DNA from: DYEP01 sp040755615
Lineage (GTDB): Bacteria; Bacillota; Sulfobacillia; DUSP01; DYEP01
Direction of reading: 5' to 3'
Assembly: GCA_040755615.1 (NCBI GenBank)
Contig: JBFMAL010000008.1
Coordinates: 1 to 64,000, forward strand
Length of the DNA stretch: 64,000 nt
Shown here: piece by piece, positions 58,590 to 64,000 of the stretch
Position numbering within the stretch: position 1 is the stretch's first letter
Layout of the letters: the number at the start of each line of letters is the position of its first letter
Program-made: the position numbers and the translations under genes
Notes under the pieces: model-generated
What the model saw: the letters and a program-made list of their open reading frames with translations, nothing else
The model's database searches: none
Told to the model about the DNA's origin: nothing

Positions 58590-61178
58590 GTGACCACACC
58601 CATGCTGTCTCAGTACCACCAGATCAAAAGAGAACATCCCGACAAGATCCTCATGTTTAGGCTGGGCGACTTCTACGAGATGTTCTACGATGATGCAGTG
58701 ATCGCAGCTCGGGAGCTGGATATCGTTCTTACCTCAAGACCCACAGGCAATGATACCCGGATTCCCATGGCAGGTGTGCCCTACCACGCAGTAGACACGT
58801 ACTTATCTAAACTACTGGATAAGGGCTACAGGATCGCCCTGTGTGACCAAGTCGAGGATGCTCGACAGGCCAAGGGCCTTGTAAAACGGGCAGTCACCCG
58901 GGTCGTCACGCCGGGCACGGTGATAGACTCTGCACTGCTTGATGACAAACGCAACAACTACATTGGCTGCGTGGTAGAATCAGAGGGCTCTATTGGAATT
59001 GCGCTGGCTGACGCCTCGACGGGTGAGTTTTTCGCGGGCGAGATCCATGGTAAGAACAGCCGGGAGACGGCCATTGAGGAGCTGAGCAGATATGCTCCGA
59101 GCGAGTGCCTGATCCCGCGGTCGCACGAAGGACGGGACTTCCATCTACTTCTCGCCCGGAACGTGGCGACCATCACGCCCTGGGAAGAGTGGGCATACGA
59201 TACAGAGGCCGCATACAAAAGCTTGTGTGAACATTTCAAAGTTAACTCGCTGCGTGGCTTTGACCTCGAAGAACTGAAGCTTGGTACCAAAGCGGCGGGG
59301 GCGCTGCTTACGTACCTCTCAAAGACACAGATGACTGAGCTTCAACACATCACCTCGATAAGAAGGCTTCACTTCGGAACTGGCCTCATTATCGACAGCT
59401 CTACCCGGCGAAACCTGGAGCTTTTAAAGAGGGCCAGCGACGGTTCTACAAAGGGGTCTCTCATTTGGGTTCTGGACGTCACACAGACTTCCATGGGTTC
59501 AAGACTCTTGAAGAAGTGGTTACTGAACCCCCTCACCGACCCCGATAGGATCAATGAGAGGCTTGATGCGGTAGAGGTACTGTCCTGTGACCCGGTGATG
59601 CGTGGTGAATTGAGGGAGTGCTTGAGACAGACGTACGATATTGAACGAATAGTGGGAAAACTCTCCTACGGCACGGCAAACGCCCGCGATCTTTTGTGTT
59701 TGGCGACGTCACTTTCGTTGCTGCCCCGCATAAAACAGACTGTGCTCAAAGCACGTGCGCCATTACTCGTTCAACTGGCCACTTCCATGCCTGACACACA
59801 ACAACTAGCAGCGCTCATCCTGGCTGCCATCACAGACGATCCCCCCGCAACTGTTACGGACGGTGGCATCATCAGGGATGGCTTTCATCAGGAGATAGAC
59901 GCGCTGCGAAGTGCAAGCGAGTCAGGAAAGGACTGGATCGCGCAGCTTGAAGTATCGGAGCGCGAAAGAACCCAGATCAGGTCATTAAGAGTTGGCTACA
60001 ACAAAGTATTTGGGTACTACATTGAGGTCACCAAGCCCAATCTGCATCTTGTGCCCCCGGACTACATCAGAAGACAGACTTTAGCCAACGCTGAACGTTT
60101 TGTCACAGAGAAGCTGAAAGAATATGAAGAGAAGGTGCTCGGAGCGGAATCGCGCCTTTGCGAGCTGGAGTACGAGGTGTTCTGCAAGCTGCGGGAGGAG
60201 GTATGCAGCCACATACCCAAGTTCCAGGCTGTCGCGATGGCTGTGGCTGAGCTTGACGTGCTGTCCACCTTTGCTGAAATCGCAGTAAAGTACAATTACA
60301 AGAGGCCGGAAGTGGACAGAAGCGATGTGATAGAGATCAGGGGTGGGCGACACCCCGTGGTTGAACGCCTATTGGGCGAAGGAGAGTACGTACCCAATGA
60401 TACGTTCATGAACTCTTCCGACTCACGCCTTCTCCTCATCACCGGGCCAAACATGGCAGGTAAATCCACGTACTGCCGACAGGTAGCGTTAATCACACTG
60501 ATGGCACAGACCGGTAGTTTTGTCCCAGCAGATGCGGCACGCATCGGCGTGGTGGACCGGATCTTCACGCGGGTGGGAGCGCACGACGACCTGTCGATGG
60601 GTCAGAGTACGTTTATGGTAGAAATGACGGAGCTGTCCAACATCCTGAGGAACGCCACAGACAAGAGTCTCATCGTCCTTGATGAGATCGGAAGAGGCAC
60701 GAGCACGTATGACGGTCTGGCCATAGCCTGGGCTGTAACTGAATACATTCTTGACTCCATCGGTGCGAAAACGCTGTTTGCCACTCATTACCGGGAACTG
60801 GTATCGATCGAAGACACGCATGAAGGAGTCCGCAATCATTCGGTAGCTATTGAAAAGAGAGGAGATGAGCTGATCTTTCTCCGCAAGATGGTGAAAGGGC
60901 CAGCAGACGGAAGTTATGGGATCGACGTAGCACGTCTGGCAGGCCTGCCGCCCAGCGTGGTTGACCGCGCATTCGGCATTCTAGAAGTATTGGAACGTGC
61001 TGATAGAGGAAAGCCTGAGCGGCGGCCAAAGAGGTGCCAGATGACCCAGCTCACGTTCCTCCAGGTTCAGGAACATCCCATTATTGAAGAACTGAGGAGC
61101 ATTAACGTAATGAACATCACTCCGGTAGAGGCCATTAACATTTTGTATGACCTGCAACAGAAGGCAAGGAGAAAATAG
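58590..61178 (+). CDS. mutS: DNA mismatch repair protein MutS
   Basis: An 862-residue MutS. Domain I begins SQYHQIKREHPDKILMFRLG with the mismatch-contacting Phe-x-Glu (GDFYEMF). The ATPase domain has GPNMAGKSTYCRQ near residue 617 and the signature LDEIGRGTSTYDGLA. All five domains appear complete. GTG at 58590 follows AAGGAG; an earlier GTG at 58578 overlaps that site. mutL follows after 45 bases. Confidence 0.97.
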   Translation: MTTPMLSQYHQIKREHPDKILMFRLGDFYEMFYDDAVIAARELDIVLTSRPTGNDTRIPMAGVPYHAVDTYLSKLLDKGYRIALCDQVEDARQAKGLVKRAVTRVVTPGTVIDSALLDDKRNNYIGCVVESEGSIGIALADASTGEFFAGEIHGKNSRETAIEELSRYAPSECLIPRSHEGRDFHLLLARNVATITPWEEWAYDTEAAYKSLCEHFKVNSLRGFDLEELKLGTKAAGALLTYLSKTQMTELQHITSIRRLHFGTGLIIDSSTRRNLELLKRASDGSTKGSLIWVLDVTQTSMGSRLLKKWLLNPLTDPDRINERLDAVEVLSCDPVMRGELRECLRQTYDIERIVGKLSYGTANARDLLCLATSLSLLPRIKQTVLKARAPLLVQLATSMPDTQQLAALILAAITDDPPATVTDGGIIRDGFHQEIDALRSASESGKDWIAQLEVSERERTQIRSLRVGYNKVFGYYIEVTKPNLHLVPPDYIRRQTLANAERFVTEKLKEYEEKVLGAESRLCELEYEVFCKLREEVCSHIPKFQAVAMAVAELDVLSTFAEIAVKYNYKRPEVDRSDVIEIRGGRHPVVERLLGEGEYVPNDTFMNSSDSRLLLITGPNMAGKSTYCRQVALITLMAQTGSFVPADAARIGVVDRIFTRVGAHDDLSMGQSTFMVEMTELSNILRNATDKSLIVLDEIGRGTSTYDGLAIAWAVTEYILDSIGAKTLFATHYRELVSIEDTHEGVRNHSVAIEKRGDELIFLRKMVKGPADGSYGIDVARLAGLPPSVVDRAFGILEVLERADRGKPERRPKRCQMTQLTFLQVQEHPIIEELRSINVMNITPVEAINILYDLQQKARRK

Positions 61179-61223
61179 GTTTCCATCGACCCAGGGGTTA
61201 TTCATCCATCGCACAAGGAGGGA

Positions 61224-62906
61224 ATGCGCTGCACTGCAGCGCCGAGATCGGTGGCTATTCGAATCTTGGACCCTGAGACAGTAAACAAGATCGCTGCGGG
61301 GGAAGTGGTGGAAAGACCCTCCTCCGTTGTGAAAGAGTTAGTCGAAAATTCCATAGACGCCGGAGCGCGCAGGATCGTTATCGACATTGAGGACGGCGGG
61401 AAAAAGATGATCAAGGTCGCCGATGACGGTTGCGGGATGTCACCTGAAGACGCTCAACTTGCACTGAAACCTCACGCAACCAGTAAGATCTCTTCCGTCG
61501 AAGACCTCTGGAACGTTCAGACTATGGGGTTCCGGGGAGAGGCGCTCCCAAGTATCGCAGCAATATCGAAATTTCGGTTGCTCACTTCAGATGGTACGCA
61601 GGGGACCGAAATCAGGCTGTCCGCAGGTAAGGACCTGATCGTACAGCCATCGGGAGCGCCCAGGGGCACCACTGTTTGGGTGCAAGATATGTTCTACAAT
61701 GTTCCTGCCAGATATAAGTTTCTCAAATCGTCCTCACGTGAGACACAAGCGATTTCCGACGTGGTTGCACGCCTGGCTGCAGCACATCCACACATCTATT
61801 TCCACCTGCGTTCAGGAGGAAGGACAATTCTTGAAGCGGGTGGGACAGGCGATCTCCGGCACGTCATGGCGCAGGTGTTCGGCAACGAGTTCGCCGCTGA
61901 TGCGATTGACCTGTACTTCTCGCTGGAAACTGTAACCGTCAGCGGTCTTCTGGCAGCTCCTCCGCACGGCCGTCCGTCAAGATCGGGGCAGTTTTTCTCT
62001 GTAAACCGGCGACCTGTACGTTCATTGCTGCTTACATGGGTGACGGATGATGCCACACGTGGTCGGTACATGCCCGGCAAACACCCGGTACTGATAGTGA
62101 ACGTCTCATGCTCTGAAGGCATTGACGTGAACGTTCATCCTACCAAGGCTGAAGTGCGGTTTGCCAGGGAAGATATAGTGAGAAGAGCGCTGTTTCACGC
62201 TTACGAAGCTGCGTTCCTGCCAAGGGCGGACTACCCCGTCCCTGCACAAGCCAAAGAAACAGATCTGGATGAGTGGCCGCAGGCAGATGATACCATCGCG
62301 CAGCTGGTAATGGAACACCCTGCCACCGGCCAGAGAGCATTCCCGGAGCTCAGGTTCCTGGCGCAAACGCATGGAAGTTACCTCTTGGCGGAAGCTTGTG
62401 ACGGGATATACATCATTGATCAGCACGCTGCCCACGAACGGGTGTTTTACGAGGAAGTGGAATCAACCACATACCCAAGCCAGTTGCTGGCTGTTCCCGT
62501 TACGGTCTCGCTTGACGCAAACTCCGCAGCGGCATTCGACGAGCATAGACATACCCTTGAGGAACTGGGCTTCGATGCCGAGCCCTTTGGTCCACGATCG
62601 GTGATAGTACGCGCTGTACCAGGGGAGCTTGCTGTATCGTTCACCGAAAGGGTATTCACCGACCTACTCGAACATCTCGTCCATGCCGACTCAGGTTCTG
62701 GGCTTTCCGCCCTGAACGAGGCGAGGAAAGCCCTGGCAGCGTGCCACGCATCGGTACGAGCCTCTCGGGGGCTTTCAGACATGGAATGCGTGGCGCTCAT
62801 CGAAAGACTGCGAGGTTGTCGTGAGCCGTTTTTTTGCCCCCACGGCAGGCCCACTTTTCTTAAGATAAGTCTTCACAGACTACGTAAGGATTTCCTCCGG
62901 ACGTAA
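61224..62906 (+). CDS. mutL: DNA mismatch repair protein MutL (endonuclease type)
   Basis: A 560-residue MutL with an N-terminal GHKL ATPase (VNKIAAGEVVERPSSVVKEL, DDGCGMSPEDA, TMGFRGEALPSI) and a C-terminal dimerisation/nuclease domain. The nuclease motif IIDQHAAHERVFYEE is intact, together with the ACHASVRA and CPHGRPT metal-site regions, so it should nick DNA as in other mutH-less bacteria. ATG at 61224 lies only two bases after AAGGAGG; GTG at 61251 is an alternative. Confidence 0.96.
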   Translation: MRCTAAPRSVAIRILDPETVNKIAAGEVVERPSSVVKELVENSIDAGARRIVIDIEDGGKKMIKVADDGCGMSPEDAQLALKPHATSKISSVEDLWNVQTMGFRGEALPSIAAISKFRLLTSDGTQGTEIRLSAGKDLIVQPSGAPRGTTVWVQDMFYNVPARYKFLKSSSRETQAISDVVARLAAAHPHIYFHLRSGGRTILEAGGTGDLRHVMAQVFGNEFAADAIDLYFSLETVTVSGLLAAPPHGRPSRSGQFFSVNRRPVRSLLLTWVTDDATRGRYMPGKHPVLIVNVSCSEGIDVNVHPTKAEVRFAREDIVRRALFHAYEAAFLPRADYPVPAQAKETDLDEWPQADDTIAQLVMEHPATGQRAFPELRFLAQTHGSYLLAEACDGIYIIDQHAAHERVFYEEVESTTYPSQLLAVPVTVSLDANSAAAFDEHRHTLEELGFDAEPFGPRSVIVRAVPGELAVSFTERVFTDLLEHLVHADSGSGLSALNEARKALAACHASVRASRGLSDMECVALIERLRGCREPFFCPHGRPTFLKISLHRLRKDFLRT

Positions 62907-62922
62907 GGAGGGATAGGTCGCG

Positions 62923-63861
62923 ATGCCCCAGCCCGTTTTAGTTATAGTTGGCCCGACAGCTGTGGGCAAAACAGAAATCTCCGTCGATGTGGCGCTCGAA
63001 GTAGGGGGCGAAATCTTAAGTGCCGATTCCATGCAGGTGTACCAGGGTATGAATATCGGTACGGCCAAACCTACCCCGGCTGAGCGAAAGGGCGTCCCGC
63101 ACCACCTGATCGATATTGTTCCTCCTGACGTGAAGTTCAGCGTGGCAGAATACCAGCGTCTTGCGTGGGATACCATCCGCGATGTAGCCTCCAGGGGATA
63201 CCTACCTATCCTGACCGGTGGCACAGGGCTGTATGTGGACTCAGTGATACGCGGTTATACGTTTGTAGACCTTGAGACGGACTGGGAACTGAGACGAGCG
63301 TTATTACGACAGATAGAAAGCGAAGGTAGCCAAGCTATGCACCGGAGGCTGGCAGAAGTGGACCCCCTGACCGCACAGCGCGTGCACCCCAACGACGTAA
63401 GGCGCATTGTTCGCGCACTGGAGGTGTACATGTCCACCGGCAAACCGCTTTCTGATCTGAGCGGCAGGGGGAGCGGTCCATCTCTTGACTGTCTTGTGAT
63501 TGGACTGACAAGACCAAGGGACGTACTGTACAAGCGGATCGATGAGAGAGTAGACCGGATGCTAATAAACGGGCTGATCGAAGAGACCATGGGCCTCCTT
63601 AGGTCAGGGTATTCACCTGACCTGTTTTCCATGAACAGCCTGGGCTACCGGGAAAGCGTGATGTACCTGCGGGGGTTGGCCACACTTTCAGAAACACGCA
63701 GAATCCTCGCTCGTAATACCAGACACTATGCCAGACGCCAGTACACCTGGTTTCGCAAGAACAAAGGTATAATTTGGATAAATTTGGGGCACTCTACTGG
63801 CACGCAGGCGGTAGTGGAAGATATTGTTAGAAGGGTAGAAGGAAAATGGCCCAGAGTGTAG
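62923..63861 (+). CDS. miaA: tRNA dimethylallyltransferase MiaA
   Basis: A 312-residue prenyltransferase that puts the isopentenyl group on A37 of UNN-reading tRNAs. The P-loop VGPTAVGKTEISVDVAL, the DSMQVYQGMNIGTAKPTPAE motif (split as DSMQVY and GTAKPT) and PILTGGTGLYVDSVI are conserved. GAGGG precedes ATG at 62923. hfq starts 39 bases later, and miaA-hfq is a classic pair. Confidence 0.96.
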   Translation: MPQPVLVIVGPTAVGKTEISVDVALEVGGEILSADSMQVYQGMNIGTAKPTPAERKGVPHHLIDIVPPDVKFSVAEYQRLAWDTIRDVASRGYLPILTGGTGLYVDSVIRGYTFVDLETDWELRRALLRQIESEGSQAMHRRLAEVDPLTAQRVHPNDVRRIVRALEVYMSTGKPLSDLSGRGSGPSLDCLVIGLTRPRDVLYKRIDERVDRMLINGLIEETMGLLRSGYSPDLFSMNSLGYRESVMYLRGLATLSETRRILARNTRHYARRQYTWFRKNKGIIWINLGHSTGTQAVVEDIVRRVEGKWPRV

Positions 63862-63900
63862 AAGTCTTTGGCGAAATAGAAAACCGGAGGGAGATGCTGG

Positions 63901-64000
63901 GTGACCAAGTCTTCTGTTAATCTTCAAGATCATTTTTTGAACCAGCTCAGGAGAGAAAACGTTCAGGCGGTGATCTACCTTATAAATGGTTTTCAACTTC
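63901..64000 (+). CDS. hfq: RNA chaperone Hfq, N-terminal part (continues beyond the window)
   Basis: Thirty-three codons are inside the window: TKSSVNLQDHFLNQLRREN followed by VQAVIYLINGFQL. This is the Sm1 motif of Hfq, with the NLQDxFLN and the RNA-distal-face residues. GTG at 63901 follows GGAGGGAG at 63886-63893. The rest lies to the right. Confidence 0.93.
   Translation, partial: MTKSSVNLQDHFLNQLRRENVQAVIYLINGFQL

Noticed and set aside
1..64000. CRISPR arrays, rRNA genes or a replication origin
   Set aside because: No regularly spaced direct repeats, no rRNA signatures and no cluster of DnaA boxes or replication genes were seen.

Overview
The window suggests an anaerobic, endospore-forming, GC-rich member of the Bacillota (class Clostridia in the broad sense). 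The evidence is an alpha/beta-type small acid-soluble spore protein, SpoVS, the order cinA-recA-recX-rny-ymdB-spoVS-miaB-mutS-mutL-miaA-hfq, strong AGGAGG ribosome-binding sites with frequent GTG and TTG starts, and oxygen-sensitive chemistry: a tungsten-type aldehyde:ferredoxin oxidoreductase, several poly-cluster ferredoxins and an ADP-forming acyl-CoA synthetase. I cannot name a genus from the sequence alone.

Layout. (1) Positions 1-2330 are the end of an integrated mobile element: the tail of an IS3-family transposase, two small unknown genes, a tyrosine integrase broken by one base in an A8 run, a small cysteine-rich gene on the minus strand, then a tRNA-Pro(GGG) whose 3' end faces the integrase. 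(2) 2578-8968 holds a glycosyltransferase fused operonically to a large phosphatase-like membrane protein, speD, an M42 peptidase, ndk and a membrane metallophosphoesterase. (3) 9019-15512 holds a DUF72 protein and a compact operon (MFS transporter, methylthioadenosine phosphorylase-type enzyme, adenosylhomocysteinase-type enzyme, MtaD-type deaminase, HAD phosphatase) that should recycle the by-products of S-adenosylmethionine use. (4) 15465-25622 is a mixed housekeeping block: a DUF401 permease, a histidine phosphatase, a DinG-type helicase/exonuclease, surE, a histone-deacetylase-like hydrolase, a patatin, a LysM/polysaccharide deacetylase and a spore SASP.

(5) 25719-41058 is the accessory, metabolically most interesting region. 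Five tightly overlapping genes encode a split heteromeric amino/imino-acid dehydrogenase ([2Fe-2S] protein, pyridine-nucleotide oxidoreductase, dicluster ferredoxin, BFD-type [2Fe-2S] protein, FAD amine oxidoreductase). They run directly into a four-cluster ferredoxin, an aldehyde:ferredoxin oxidoreductase and a MoaD/ThiS-like protein. Then follow an MBL-fold hydrolase, a 2-hydroxyacid dehydrogenase, a cupin, an amidinohydrolase with a damaged start, a YjiH-type membrane transporter, a PucR regulator, an aminotransferase and a carbamoyl-amidase-type nitrilase. Together they look like a catabolic island for a nitrogen-rich compound whose carbon skeleton passes through an aldehyde. The substrate is unknown.

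(6) 41499-49729 is conserved core: cinA, thpR, recA, recX, rny, an unknown gene, ymdB, spoVS and a PHP-domain gene. A promoter, a structured leader of about 170 nt and an intrinsic terminator lie immediately before rny. (7) 49788-52948 (minus) carries an ADP-forming acyl-CoA synthetase followed by a P-loop/DRTGG protein. (8) 53235-64000 holds a MerR-like protein, a cysteine desulfurase, thiI, an AEC permease, miaB, mutS, mutL, miaA and the start of hfq.

Two genes (integrase, amidinohydrolase) are each broken by an apparent single-base indel in a homopolymer. These may be real mutations or assembly errors. No CRISPR array, rRNA operon or replication origin was seen.
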